A stretch of 64,000 bases of DNA from Actinomadura oligospora ATCC 43269. Its GTDB lineage: Bacteria; Actinomycetota; Actinomycetes; Streptosporangiales; Streptosporangiaceae. Below are positions 42,579 through 51,225 of the stretch, piece by piece (the stretch's first letter is position 1; each line of letters begins with the position of its first letter). The notes under the pieces were generated by a model. The model did not search any database. It saw nothing but the letters and a program-made list of their open reading frames with translations, and was not told where the DNA came from. Made by a program: the position numbers and the translations under genes. The stretch is from contig NZ_JADG01000003.1 of NCBI RefSeq assembly GCF_000518265.1, positions 62,001-126,000 of the forward strand, read 5' to 3'.

Positions 42579-43697
42579 ATGACCCCCTCGAAGCCCACGC
42601 TGGACCTGGTCCGGAACGTGACCGACGAGCACGTCCTGCGCGCGCTCATCCGGCACCGGAGGATGACCCGCGCGGAGATCGCGGCCGAGACCGGCGTCTC
42701 CCGGCCGACGGCGGGCGAGAGCGTCCGGCGGCTGGTCGAGGCGGGCCTGGTGGCCGACTCGGGAGAGCGCACGCCCGGCGGACGTGGACGCGGCCGGGTC
42801 GGCTCCTACTACGTCCTCGCCGACGCCGCCCGGACGGCCTGGGCGATCAGCGTCGCGCCCGAAGGGGTCGTCGCCGAGGCCGTCGACGTCCACGGCGAGA
42901 CGGTCGCCCGCGCGAGGGAGGGCTCCGGGCCGTCCGCCGCTCCCGACGACGTCGCCGCGGCCCTGCGCGCCGTCGCCGAACGGCTCGCCGCGGAATCGGG
43001 AACCCCGGCGTCCCTGGCCGTGGTGAGCGCGGCCGACCCCGTCGACCGCGCCACCGGCCGCCTCGTCCACCTGCCCGACTCGCACTTCCTCATCGGGGAA
43101 CTCGACCCGCCCGGCATCCTCACCGGCCACGTCACAGGCCCGGTGACGGTCGACAACGACGTCAACTGGGCCGCCCGCGCGGAACTCGCCGCGAGCCCCG
43201 GCGACGACAGCTTCGCCTACCTCTACCTGGGGGAGGGCCTGGGGTGCGCGCTGGTGAGCGACGGCCGTGTCCTGCGGGGGAACCGCGGCCTGGCGGGCGA
43301 GGTCTCCCACCTCATCACCACCGGCCCCGGCGGACGGGCCGTCGCGCTGATCGAGGTTTTCGGCCTGCTCGGCCTGCGGCGGCCGGGTTCCACCGCCATC
43401 GACCCCGAGCGGCTTCTGAACGCGGCGACCGGCTCCGCCTCGGTCCGCGCGGCGCTCGCCGAGGCGGTCGGCGGCGTCCTCACGGCCATCGCCTCGCTCA
43501 CCGACCCCGAGCACATCGTCGTCGGCGGCCCGTGGGGCCAGGACCCGGACATCTTCGAGGCGCTCCAGGACGCGACGTCCCGCAACCCCCGCGTCCCGGT
43601 CCTGCGTCCGGCCTCCGTTCCGTCGGCGGCGTCCATCGCCCTCCGCGCCGACGCCCTCGCCCGCCTGCGCGACAGCATCCTCGCCGCACCCCGCTGA
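42579..43697 (+). CDS. ROK-family transcriptional regulator
   Basis: A 372-residue ROK repressor. The winged helix (~12-75) reads TDEHVLRALIRHRRMTRAEI and AAETGVSRPTAGESVRRLVE. The ROK sugar-kinase-like part follows (~85-365) with VDNDVNWAARAELA, YLYLGEGLGCALVSDGRVLR and the GLAGEVSHL motif. The zinc-binding cysteine cluster (CxCGxxGC) typical of many ROK proteins is missing, replaced by ALIEVFGLLGL, so zinc-dependent sugar binding is unlikely. Divergent from DUF1479. Confidence 0.9.
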   Translation: MTPSKPTLDLVRNVTDEHVLRALIRHRRMTRAEIAAETGVSRPTAGESVRRLVEAGLVADSGERTPGGRGRGRVGSYYVLADAARTAWAISVAPEGVVAEAVDVHGETVARAREGSGPSAAPDDVAAALRAVAERLAAESGTPASLAVVSAADPVDRATGRLVHLPDSHFLIGELDPPGILTGHVTGPVTVDNDVNWAARAELAASPGDDSFAYLYLGEGLGCALVSDGRVLRGNRGLAGEVSHLITTGPGGRAVALIEVFGLLGLRRPGSTAIDPERLLNAATGSASVRAALAEAVGGVLTAIASLTDPEHIVVGGPWGQDPDIFEALQDATSRNPRVPVLRPASVPSAASIALRADALARLRDSILAAPR

Positions 43698-43709
43698 GGG
43701 GCCTCACGC

Positions 43710-43880
43710 ACAGACAGCAGGGCCGCCGCGCTCGGCGATGACGTCCGCGACCTGTACCTGGCCGGGCTGTGCGCCATCATCCGTCCCATCGACGAGGTGC
43801 TCAGCGTCGCCAACCCCTACCCCGACGGCGTCGCCGCCCACCTGGCCCGCCTCACCTTCGGCGCGCGCCCAGGCGACTAG
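43710..43880 (+). pseudogene. C-terminal coding fragment without start
   Basis: A 56-residue open stretch (RAAALGDDVRDLYLAGLCAI, IRPIDEVLSVANPYPDGVAA, HLARLTFGARPGD) ends at a TAG that overlaps the P450 stop region. It has helical, protein-like composition but no start codon or ribosome-binding site after the ROK stop. I cannot name the parent family. It may be a relic. Confidence 0.3.
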
Positions 43881-45046
43881 CGGCGCGGGTTCCAGGCGAC
43901 CGGGACGGCGACCGGGCCTCCCAGGATGGGGAGGTGGTCCTGGGTGTCGATGTCCCCGCGCGGGACGGCGAGACGCAGGCCGGGCAGTGCCCGGAGCAGG
44001 CTCGTGAGCGCGATCTGGCTCTCCAGGGCGGCCAGGCCCGAGGCCGGGCAACGATGGGCGCCCTTGCCGAAGGAGAGGTGCGGTCCCTCGTCGCGGCGCA
44101 GGTCGAGCCGGTCCGGGTCGGTGAACCGCAGCGGATCACGGTTGGCGTCGCGCAACATGACGCAGAGCTTGTCGTGGGGCGCGAGGGACACCCCGCACGC
44201 CTCGATGGGCTCGGCCGGGTAGCGCGGGGACGCCTGCCGGTTCGGGGTGACGAAGCGGAGCAGCTCCTCAGTCGCCAGGGGCGCCAGGTCCGGGTGGGCG
44301 CGCAGGTCGGCGAGCTGGTCGGGATGGTCGAGCAGCACGAGGACGGCCTGGGCGACGAAGCGCGCGACCGACTCCATGCCCGCGATCACCAGCTGCCCGA
44401 GCGCGGCGGTCAGCTCGTCGCGGCTCAGGCCGTCGGGCCTGCCCTCGGCCTCGACCAGGGCGCTGACCAGGTCGGCGTCCGGACGGCGGCGCTTGGCCTC
44501 GATGACGTCCTCGAGCAACGCGATCAGCTCACGGTGGTTGGCCGCGTTGACGTCGCGTTCCGGCGAGCCCACCGGGACCGCGGTCATCCCGGCGGTGAAG
44601 AGCGGACGGCGCAGGTACCGGCGCCCGAAGTCCGCCGGGAACCCCGCCGACCTGCACAGCGTCTCGACGGCGAAGGGGTAGGCGAAGTCCTCCACCAGCT
44701 CCGCGGTGCCGCCCGAACGGACGAGACCGCGCACCAGCCGGTCCGCCTCGTCCTGGACGAGGCCGCGCAGGGCCTGGGTGCGGTGCGAGGTGAACGCCGG
44801 TGCGATCAGGCGGCGCAGCCGGGCGTGGTCGGGATCGTCGGTGAACAGCATCAGACGGCCCAGCTTCGGCCGCACGTCCGGGGCGAGCCAGGACGCTCGC
44901 AGCTGTTCGGGGCGAGCCCACCGGTCCATGTCGTTGCGCAGCCGCTCGTCGGTCAGCAGCGCCTCGCCGCAGGCGTATCGCGTCACGAGCCAGTGCGGCG
45001 TTCCGTGGATGTCGCGGCCGTGACTGATTCCGTGGGACTCGTGCAT
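43877..45046 (-). CDS. Cytochrome P450 with divergent heme and I-helix motifs
   Basis: A 389-residue bacterial class I P450. The I-helix reads VIAGMESVARFV, with Ser where the proton-relay Thr normally stands (AGxxT). The ExxR motif is in ATEELLRF. The heme loop is LSFGKGAHRCPASGLAALES: FGxGxHxC is intact but the usual Leu-Gly after the Cys is Pro-Ala. Both changes are within known variation but suggest an unusual reaction. The ATG overlaps the stop of the FAD oxidase-TauD fusion gene by one base (TGATG), so the two enzymes are co-translated and probably act on one substrate. Confidence 0.9.
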   Translation of the reverse strand: MHESHGISHGRDIHGTPHWLVTRYACGEALLTDERLRNDMDRWARPEQLRASWLAPDVRPKLGRLMLFTDDPDHARLRRLIAPAFTSHRTQALRGLVQDEADRLVRGLVRSGGTAELVEDFAYPFAVETLCRSAGFPADFGRRYLRRPLFTAGMTAVPVGSPERDVNAANHRELIALLEDVIEAKRRRPDADLVSALVEAEGRPDGLSRDELTAALGQLVIAGMESVARFVAQAVLVLLDHPDQLADLRAHPDLAPLATEELLRFVTPNRQASPRYPAEPIEACGVSLAPHDKLCVMLRDANRDPLRFTDPDRLDLRRDEGPHLSFGKGAHRCPASGLAALESQIALTSLLRALPGLRLAVPRGDIDTQDHLPILGGPVAVPVAWNPRR

Positions 45047-47370
45047 CACCCGGCCGCCCGTCCGGCCAGGGAGGCGCGGAGCGCCGGCGTGTCCCCGGCC
45101 ACGTCGCCGATCGTGACGTGGGCGCGGAGCAGGTGCCGCTCGGTGCCCGGCGGATACGCCTCCCGCGTGTGCAGCAGGGCCCGGTTGTCGGCGAGGACGA
45201 TGTCGCCGACCTGCCACTGGTGCGCGTACATGTGCCGGGGATCATAGATCGCGTCCCGGATCCGCCGGACGGCCTCGGCTTCGTCGCAGCCGTCGGGCGC
45301 CCGATGCAGCGTGGTGCGTGGCGGGTTCAGGATGTGGACGCCCTCGGGCACCGGCTCGGTGAAACGCAGCGTCGGGGCGCCGGTGTGCGGATGGTCGACG
45401 ACCAGCGGGCACGTCCGCGACAGCATCTCGCCGCGCAGAGGACGCTCGTACCGGAAGGTGAGCGTCCGCCACAGCGCGACGGTGTCGGGGTCGGTGTTCG
45501 CGATCACGCTGGTGGTGTCGCTGAACAGCGTCGCGCCGCCGTCCGCGCCCGAGCCGACGGACTTCAGGCACTGGAAGATCTGGATGTCGGGGGTGTCGGG
45601 CTTGTACACGCCGTCCCAGTGGATCGGCATGAAGCCGGTGTCGTTGACGTGGTCGTCCGGTTCGGCCCGCGCCACCACCGACGCGACCGGCTCGTCCCCC
45701 CACACCACCAGCGGCCCGAGCCCGCGAGCGAACGCCTCGAACCGGTCAGGGGACGACGCCCCGGCGAACCCGCGCAGCAGGACGAGGCGCTCGCGCAGGA
45801 GCAGCTCCTTCAGCCATTCCGGCGCCAGCCCCTTCAGGTCGGTCGTGCCGTCCGGCGAGAGCCGCACCCCGAACGGCGTCAGCCTGCGCTCCCGGACGGC
45901 GGGCCTGGCAGCGGACCGCGCGGGCGTTCCGTTCCCCGCGTGCGGCAGGTCGCGGACGGCGCGGAGCAGCACGGGCAGGGTCTCGACGACGGGCGCCCGA
46001 TCCCACAGTGCGTGCAGCGGACGCCATCGCGCGTCGTCCGGGGACTCGACGAGGTGGCGCGCGGCCACGCCGAGCAGCGCCTGGAGGTCCCGATCCCAGG
46101 GCGCGGTCACGCCCTCGGCGGGCAGCAGGACGTCGATGAGCATCTGCATCCGGCCGCCGAGCGCCTCCTCCAGGGACGGCGTGACGACCGGCCTCGTCGG
46201 ACGCCACGGCTGGGCGTCGAGCGAGAGGGCGCCGGTGAGGTGCCCGGCGATCAGGTCGGCGATGTGGGGAGCCAGCAGCACCCCGTTGCGGTACGCGGCG
46301 GTGGCGGCCAGCACGCGGGGATCCTCGGTGGGACCGACGAGCGGCAGGTGGTCGGGCGTGTACGGGCGATGCCCGACGCCGACGGACGCCAGCTCGCGAT
46401 GGTAGACGCCGGTGTTCAGCTCGTCCCCGACGCTCTGCACCACCGCGAGGATCTCCTCCAGGGCCGGAGCCGTGGACGTCTCGCCGGGCGGTGTCAGACG
46501 GTTCGTGGAGCCGAGGTAGGCGGCTCCGCCCGCCCGTGGCACCAGGTGGGCGCCGCAGGCGAAGCGGCGCATGGGCGTCCGCACCGTCGTCGGCAACGCG
46601 AACCCGGTGTCACGCACCAGCACGCTGACGCCCTTGCCCGCCAGGATCGGCGGCAGGCCGAGCGACAACCCCGGAGACGCGTCGGCAAGCGCGCCGGTGC
46701 CGGTGCCCGCCGCCAGGACGACCCGTTCCGCCTCGTACCGTTCGTGGTTCGCGCACCGGACGACCAGCGGCCCCTCGGAGCCACCGTTCCCCGGTTCCAG
46801 AGCCACGGCGGTGGTGTCGGCCCATTGGACGTTCTCGCGCGCGGAGAGCAGGTGGGACAGGGTCTCCAGCAGTTCACCGCTGTCGACCGACGCCTCGTCC
46901 GGAAGCCACAGCGCCGCGTGCGCCGGGCAGGTGCGGGCGGGGGACAGGCCGGGAACCTCGGACGGCGGATGCGGTTCCGCCGACGCGCCGTGGTCGCGCG
47001 CGGCCCGCGCGGCCGTGTCCAGCGCCTCAAGGTCGCCGGTGCCGTGGGCGGTCGCGACCAGCCATATCCCGTTGGTCATCGTGACCGGGCGTCCGCTCTC
47101 CGACCGGAGCCGCGTCAGCCAGTCGCCGTAGGCGGCCCGCGCGGCGGCCCGGTGCGCGATCTCCGCCGTAGCCGACAGCGGATCGTCCTCGGCGGTCGTC
47201 TCACTGAACGGCGCCAGCATCGCCCCGGACGCGGCGGACGCCTGACCCGCGTGGCATCGCGGGCCCACCAGCAGCACCCGCATCCCCAGTCCGCTCACCG
47301 CCCGGGCGGTGGACAAACCGATGATCCCGGTGCCGATCACGGCGACGTCGGCGAGGTTTCCTGGGCCCAC
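45046..47370 (-). CDS. Fusion of FAD-dependent amino-acid oxidase (DAO) and TauD-type dioxygenase
   Basis: A 774-residue protein. Residues ~1-385 form a DAO/glycine-oxidase (ThiO)-like FAD domain: DVAVIGTGIIGLSTARAVSG, ASAASGAMLAPFSET, VVLAAGTGTGALAD and a late VGHRPYTPDHLPLVGPT. A ~110-residue middle part (~395-505, GRMQMLIDVLLPAEGVTAPW) is unassigned. Residues ~515-774 form a TauD/TfdA Fe(II)/2-oxoglutarate dioxygenase: MPIHWDGVYKPD (His-x-Asp), GGATLFSDTTSV, ADNRALLHTREAYPPG (distal His) and RHLLRAHV. GTG 47370 has AGGAG 6 bases upstream. It is followed by the P450, suggesting successive oxidation of an amine or amino acid. I know no characterised protein with this order. Confidence 0.85.
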   Translation of the reverse strand: MGPGNLADVAVIGTGIIGLSTARAVSGLGMRVLLVGPRCHAGQASAASGAMLAPFSETTAEDDPLSATAEIAHRAAARAAYGDWLTRLRSESGRPVTMTNGIWLVATAHGTGDLEALDTAARAARDHGASAEPHPPSEVPGLSPARTCPAHAALWLPDEASVDSGELLETLSHLLSARENVQWADTTAVALEPGNGGSEGPLVVRCANHERYEAERVVLAAGTGTGALADASPGLSLGLPPILAGKGVSVLVRDTGFALPTTVRTPMRRFACGAHLVPRAGGAAYLGSTNRLTPPGETSTAPALEEILAVVQSVGDELNTGVYHRELASVGVGHRPYTPDHLPLVGPTEDPRVLAATAAYRNGVLLAPHIADLIAGHLTGALSLDAQPWRPTRPVVTPSLEEALGGRMQMLIDVLLPAEGVTAPWDRDLQALLGVAARHLVESPDDARWRPLHALWDRAPVVETLPVLLRAVRDLPHAGNGTPARSAARPAVRERRLTPFGVRLSPDGTTDLKGLAPEWLKELLLRERLVLLRGFAGASSPDRFEAFARGLGPLVVWGDEPVASVVARAEPDDHVNDTGFMPIHWDGVYKPDTPDIQIFQCLKSVGSGADGGATLFSDTTSVIANTDPDTVALWRTLTFRYERPLRGEMLSRTCPLVVDHPHTGAPTLRFTEPVPEGVHILNPPRTTLHRAPDGCDEAEAVRRIRDAIYDPRHMYAHQWQVGDIVLADNRALLHTREAYPPGTERHLLRAHVTIGDVAGDTPALRASLAGRAAG

Positions 47371-47418
47371 CGGTCACTCCTCTGCGCGGTCACCGTCAGT
47401 CACGGAAGCTCGCGGCCT

Positions 47419-47432
47419 ATATCCCCAGATAT
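47419..47432. promoter_or_regulatory. Small palindrome upstream of the oxidase-dioxygenase gene
   Basis: ATATCCCCAGATAT (ATATC and GATAT arms with a 4-base centre) lies ~50 bases before the GTG 47370, in the 78-base gap after the enoyl-CoA hydratase gene. An ACAGAG half-site, the same as in the tetR operator, follows at 47436. It may be an operator for the downstream genes. Confidence 0.35.
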
Positions 47433-47448
47433 CGCACAGAGTAAGCGG

Positions 47449-48123
47449 TCACATGCGAAGAGTGTCCATTTCGCTGGTGAGCGCGGTGACGACCGTTCCG
47501 TGCATGGTCTCCTTGATCTTGCCGAGCGTGCCGCGGTCCTTTCCGGCCAGGTCGCGGACCCTGGCGATCGCGGCGTCCAGCAGGCCGGCCTCCTCGGCGA
47601 CGTCGTCGACGATGCCGTGGCGTGCCGCCAGGTGCCCGCCGAAGCGCTGCCCGGTGGTCATCGCCAGGGTCGCGGCGGAGGGCGTCAGCCTGCTCTGGAC
47701 CAGAGCGGCCATACCGGGCGTGAACGGCATGAGGATGTCGACCTCGGGAAGGCAGTAGTAGCCGCGGTCGGCGCGCATGATCCGGAAGTCGTGCGCGGTC
47801 GCCAGCATCGCCCCGGCGCCGAACGCGTGCCCGTTGACGGCCGCGATCGTCGGGACGGGCAGGGTGAGGAAGCGCGCCAGCAGCGCCTGCACCTCCGCCA
47901 CGTACGGGACGAGCCGGTCCCCGTTCGCAGCGAGCCAGTCCAGGTCGAGTCCGTTGGAGAAGAACTTGCCCCGGCCCGCGGTGACGAGGGCGGCGGGCCC
48001 GGGGTGGTCGACGACGGTGTCGAGATGGGCGCGGACGCTCTTCATCCAGTCCGGCGAGAACCGGTTCATGTCGTCGCCGAGGTCGAGGATGAAGACGTCG
48101 CCGTCGCGGCGCAGTTCGGGCAT
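47449..48123 (-). CDS. Enoyl-CoA hydratase/isomerase family protein
   Basis: A 224-residue crotonase-fold protein. Seen are FFSNGLDLDWLAANG (CoA-binding first turn), PVPTIAAVNGHAFGAGAMLA (oxyanion hole), and YYCLPEVDILMPFTPGMAAL where the catalytic Glu is usually found (LPEVD). The protein is shorter than standard hydratases (~260) and lacks the last helices, so isomerase or delta3,delta2-type activity is possible. The ATG stands 2 bases after the tetR stop with AAGGA inside it, so it is co-transcribed with tetR. Confidence 0.88.
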   Translation of the reverse strand: MPELRRDGDVFILDLGDDMNRFSPDWMKSVRAHLDTVVDHPGPAALVTAGRGKFFSNGLDLDWLAANGDRLVPYVAEVQALLARFLTLPVPTIAAVNGHAFGAGAMLATAHDFRIMRADRGYYCLPEVDILMPFTPGMAALVQSRLTPSAATLAMTTGQRFGGHLAARHGIVDDVAEEAGLLDAAIARVRDLAGKDRGTLGKIKETMHGTVVTALTSEMDTLRM

Positions 48124-48125
48124 GG

Positions 48126-48797
48126 TCAGTCCTTCTTCTCGGGCTCGGCGGGCGCGGGCCGTCCGCCGCGCGCAGGGGGTGGTGGAAGTGCGAGGACGGC
48201 GCGGACCGCGACGTCCAGCCGCCGCCGGACGTCCGCGCCGATGACCGGCGGCCCGCCCGCGGACGGCCCGGTCAGCGCACGGTGGAACACGGCGGTCGGC
48301 AGGTCGACCAGGCACAGCGTCATCACCTCGACGCAGGCCCCGTCGCCGCGTCCCCACAGGTCACGGGCCAGCCGGACGAGCAGCCGGACCAGCCGCTCGT
48401 CCTGCGCGAGCATGGCCGAGGCGAGCTCGTCGGGCACCTTCGGGCCGAGCAGCTCGTCGCGCTTCACGCGCGCCAGCATCCGCGCCGCCGCGGGCCGCCG
48501 GTCGGCGAACTCCGCGAACGCGCTCGCCGCCGCGGCGACCGCGTCGCCTCGTCCCCCCGAGGCCGACGCCGCGTCGGCGAGCTCCTCCTGCAGATCAAGG
48601 AAGGCGCCCGCCGCCCGCAACCACATCTGGCCGAGCAGCACGGGCAACGACCCGAACGCGTGGTAGATCGCGCCGTTGGACATCCCGGACGCCGCCGCGA
48701 GCCCGCGGATCGTCACGCCGCCCAGCCCGGCGTCGGCCGCCAGCCGCTCGGCGACATCGAGCAACTCGTCGAGACCATGCGTCCGCGGCCGTGGCAT
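48126..48797 (-). CDS. TetR-family transcriptional regulator
   Basis: A 223-residue TetR regulator. The HTH (~8-55) reads LDELLDVAERLAADAGLGGV, TIRGLAAASGMSNGAIYHAF and GSLPVLLGQ. The ligand domain is all-helical with an acidic/proline-rich tail (PPPPARGGRPAPAEPEKKD). Its promoter holds an ACAGAGC-N4-GCTCTGT palindrome, its likely operator. The gene is followed immediately by the enoyl-CoA hydratase and then the oxidase/P450 pair, so fatty-acyl-type ligands are a reasonable guess. Confidence 0.9.
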   Translation of the reverse strand: MPRPRTHGLDELLDVAERLAADAGLGGVTIRGLAAASGMSNGAIYHAFGSLPVLLGQMWLRAAGAFLDLQEELADAASASGGRGDAVAAAASAFAEFADRRPAAARMLARVKRDELLGPKVPDELASAMLAQDERLVRLLVRLARDLWGRGDGACVEVMTLCLVDLPTAVFHRALTGPSAGGPPVIGADVRRRLDVAVRAVLALPPPPARGGRPAPAEPEKKD

Positions 48798-48810
48798 GCC
48801 CGGGACTGTA

Positions 48811-48828
48811 ACAGAGCACTCGCTCTGT
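48811..48828. promoter_or_regulatory. Candidate TetR autoregulatory operator
   Basis: ACAGAGCACTCGCTCTGT: perfect 7-base arms with a 4-base centre, starting 14 bases upstream of the tetR ATG. Flanking TAA on both sides extends the symmetry in part. Position directly at the likely transcription start fits autorepression. Confidence 0.65.
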
Positions 48829-48948
48829 AACCGTGTCCGGGGTCCGAGCCCAGACGGCGCACCGGCTCCGGCGGCGCCCGCCGGGCTCGGCCATCGCGGG
48901 AATTTCCGCGGTGCCCGCGAAGTCAGGGCCGCGCTACGCTCCTGACGC

Positions 48949-49365
48949 GTGGAACCGATCTTCGAACTCCCCTCCGGTTCTCCGCTGTCCGCGGCGGTCT
49001 CGGAGGAGTGGAGCCTGATCCCGCTGCGCGTCCCGCCCGGCTGGAACGTCATCTACAACACCCTGATGGCCTGCCGCCTGGCCGACGGCCGGATCGAGGT
49101 CAACGACTCCGAGGACCTGTACTGGGCGCGCACCACCCCGCCTCCGTGGTTCACCGCGGAGGAACTCGCGGAGAGCGATGACCTGCGGGCCCGGGAGTTC
49201 AACCTCGACATCGGCTGGTACGGCGCGTACGGCTTCCGCGTCGTGCTCCTCGACCCGGGCTGGGACGACATCCGGGCCTCCCACAACACCTTCGACGTCG
49301 ACGACCTCGTCGCCGTCACCGAGAGGTGGATGCGGATGGTCAGCCAGGGCAAGACGCCCGAGTAG
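48949..49365 (+). CDS. Hypothetical protein
   Basis: A 138-residue soluble protein I do not recognise: MEPIFELPSGSPLSAAVSEE, WNVIYNTLMACRLADGRIEV, LYWARTTPPPWFTAEEL and a later RVVLLDPGWDDIRASHNTFD, with an amphipathic C-terminal helix (VTERWMRMVSQGKTP). The composition is rich in Trp and acidic residues, and one Cys is seen. It is divergent from tetR by ~150 bases and ended by a hairpin. GTG 48949 is used because nothing better exists upstream. Confidence 0.6.
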   Translation: MEPIFELPSGSPLSAAVSEEWSLIPLRVPPGWNVIYNTLMACRLADGRIEVNDSEDLYWARTTPPPWFTAEELAESDDLRAREFNLDIGWYGAYGFRVVLLDPGWDDIRASHNTFDVDDLVAVTERWMRMVSQGKTPE

Positions 49366-49396
49366 CGCGAGGAGAACCTTGAAGGCCCAACCTCTC

Positions 49397-49427
49397 CGCC
49401 CTGACCGGGGCGGCCCCGGTCAGGGCG
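49397..49427. terminator. 14-bp-stem hairpin terminator
   Basis: CGCCCTGACCGGGG and CCCCGGTCAGGGCG flank a 3-base loop, 31 bases after the hypothetical gene. It is convergent with the CcdA gene and probably serves both. Confidence 0.85.
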
Positions 49428-49548
49428 TTGCACCGTGAGCCGGGCGCAAGGGATCCACTTCGGGAAGCGGTGCCGTGTAGGTCACCGTGACAACGAACAT
49501 GGCGGGAGCGTGCCAGGCGCCCACGCGGCACGCCACCCGATTTTCGCG

Positions 49549-50439
49549 TCACGGCCCTGGCGTCGGCCGGCATTCCGGTTCTGCGGACGGCTCGTCCTCC
49601 AGCGCGGCGAGCCGTGCGCCCTTCACGCCCCGCCACAGCAGAGCCACCGCGACCGCCGCCAGGACGGCGGCCAGCGTTCCCAGGACCCAGGCGTCCGGCA
49701 GGGCGTCCCCGATGCGCAGCGCCCGCTCCTCCGCCGCTGCCTCGGTGTCCTCGCCGACGAGGCTGGGGAGGACGACACCACCGTCGTAATACAGGAAGCT
49801 CGCCCCGATGGCGATGAACAGGATCCCGCCGACCAGCGAGGTCGAGTGCGTGCGGAGCCGCCAGAGGGTGATCGGCCGCCCGCGCAGCCACCGCCGGTGA
49901 CCGAGGTCGAACCGGTCCCAGAGCAGCGCCAGGACGAACAGCGGGGCCGCCATGCCCAGCGCGTACACCGCCAGCAACGCCGCCCCGCGCACCGGTTCGC
50001 CCCCCACCGCCGAGATCGTCAGGATCCCGCCGAGCAGCGGCCCGGTGCAGAACCCCGACAACCCGTACACGGTCCCCAGCAACCCCACCGACAGGACGGA
50101 ACCGGCGTCTCCGCGCCGTCCGGCGACCTGTCCGAGCCGTGTGAGGCCGAACCCGAGCCCGAGGATCTGCGCGACGCCGAGCGCGATGACCGTCCACCCG
50201 CCGATGCCGATCAGCAGGTCCCGGTGCCCGTAGAGCAGCCGTCCGGCCGCCGCGCCCGCCGCGCCCAGCGGCACCAGCGTCAGGCAGAGCCCGAGGTAGA
50301 ACACGGCGGTGCGCCCGACGAGCCGCGTGTGGTCGGTGAAGGAGTAGGCGAAGAACGCCGGGACCAGCAGGGCGCTGCACGGGCTGAGCAGGGTGAGCAG
50401 CCCGCCGAGGAAGGCCGCGGCGTATCCGACGCCGTTCAC
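49549..50439 (-). CDS. CcdA/DsbD-like membrane thiol-disulfide transporter
   Basis: A 296-residue membrane protein of the CcdA/DipZ (DsbD transmembrane) family. The two redox cysteines are in helix 1 (TLLSPCSALLVPAFF) and helix 4 (GLSGFCTGPLLGGI). Six to seven helices are seen, plus a C-terminal extracytoplasmic extension. It carries reducing power from cytoplasmic thioredoxin across the membrane. GTG 50439 overlaps the DsbA-like gene stop by 4 bases (GTGA), so donor and acceptor are co-translated. Confidence 0.9.
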   Translation of the reverse strand: MNGVGYAAAFLGGLLTLLSPCSALLVPAFFAYSFTDHTRLVGRTAVFYLGLCLTLVPLGAAGAAAGRLLYGHRDLLIGIGGWTVIALGVAQILGLGFGLTRLGQVAGRRGDAGSVLSVGLLGTVYGLSGFCTGPLLGGILTISAVGGEPVRGAALLAVYALGMAAPLFVLALLWDRFDLGHRRWLRGRPITLWRLRTHSTSLVGGILFIAIGASFLYYDGGVVLPSLVGEDTEAAAEERALRIGDALPDAWVLGTLAAVLAAVAVALLWRGVKGARLAALEDEPSAEPECRPTPGP

Positions 50440-51176
50440 CGGCCGCCCTTCGCCGCGTCGACGGCGTCGGCGAACTCCTTGAACGGCTGCGCGCCGAGGA
50501 GCGGCTTCCCGTTGATGATGAAGGTCGGCGTGCTCATGGCGCCCACGATGTACCCCTCGTCCCAGTCGTCCTGGACGGCCTCCTTGGTCTCCTCGCTGTT
50601 CATGTCCCGGCGGAACCGCTCCATGTCGGGGACGCCCGCCTGCCGCGCGAAGGCCATGATCTTGTCGTTCGCGAAGTCCCCGGCGTTGCGGCGGCGCGGC
50701 TTGGCGTAGAACAGGTCGTGCAGCTGCCAGAACCGTCCCTGCAGCGCCGCGGCGTACCCCGCGCGCGCGGCGTTCCGGGACTCGGGACCGAAGATGGGGA
50801 AGTTCCGCCACTCGATCCGCAGCACGCCCGTGTCGACGTACTCCCGGATCAGCCGCGGCTTGGTCTCGCGGGCGAACCGTCCGCAGAACGGGCACTGGAA
50901 GTCGGAGTACTCGATCATCACCACCGGGGCGTCGACCCGTCCGATCGCGTAGGGGTCGCCGTTCTGCCGGTGCGGCTTCCCCGGCTTTCCGTCGGTCGGC
51001 GGAGTGGTCAGCGGCGACGCGGACGCGGTCCCCTTCGCCGGGGGAGCGGCCGCCTTACGCGGCGGGTCGTCCCCGCCCCGCGTGAAGGCCAGCACCGTGA
51101 TGAGCAGCGCCGCGACCAGCAGCGCCGAACCCCCGACGATCAGACGGCGCGACGCCGCCCTGTTCGCAGAAGACAT
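50436..51176 (-). CDS. DsbA-like thioredoxin-fold protein, membrane-anchored
   Basis: A 246-residue DsbA-type protein. A signal-anchor (~11-32: RLIVGGSALLVAALLITVLA) and a Thr/Pro-rich spacer lead to the thioredoxin fold with VVMIEYSDFQCPFCGRFARE (CPFC active site) and the cis-Pro loop MSTPTFIINGKPL. It resembles the actinobacterial DsbA_4 group that oxidises or isomerises secreted proteins. ATG 51176 has GAGAGG upstream. It sits between the membrane protein with CPTC and the CcdA gene, all on one strand. Confidence 0.92.
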   Translation of the reverse strand: MSSANRAASRRLIVGGSALLVAALLITVLAFTRGGDDPPRKAAAPPAKGTASASPLTTPPTDGKPGKPHRQNGDPYAIGRVDAPVVMIEYSDFQCPFCGRFARETKPRLIREYVDTGVLRIEWRNFPIFGPESRNAARAGYAAALQGRFWQLHDLFYAKPRRRNAGDFANDKIMAFARQAGVPDMERFRRDMNSEETKEAVQDDWDEGYIVGAMSTPTFIINGKPLLGAQPFKEFADAVDAAKGGR

Positions 51177-51225
51177 TCGTGAACACCTCTCGATAGAGGG
51201 AAGCGGAAGGGCGGCCCGCCCTGGA

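Noticed and set aside
45118..48666. A 1182-residue open frame on the plus strand over the oxidase, hydratase and TetR genes
   Set aside because: It spans several genes and their gaps without domains; the minus-strand genes have motifs, start signals and overlaps.
49435..50709. A 424-residue plus-strand frame over the CcdA and DsbA genes
   Set aside because: It has Arg/Gln/Pro-rich sequence without a domain, and the opposite strand carries conserved cysteine motifs.
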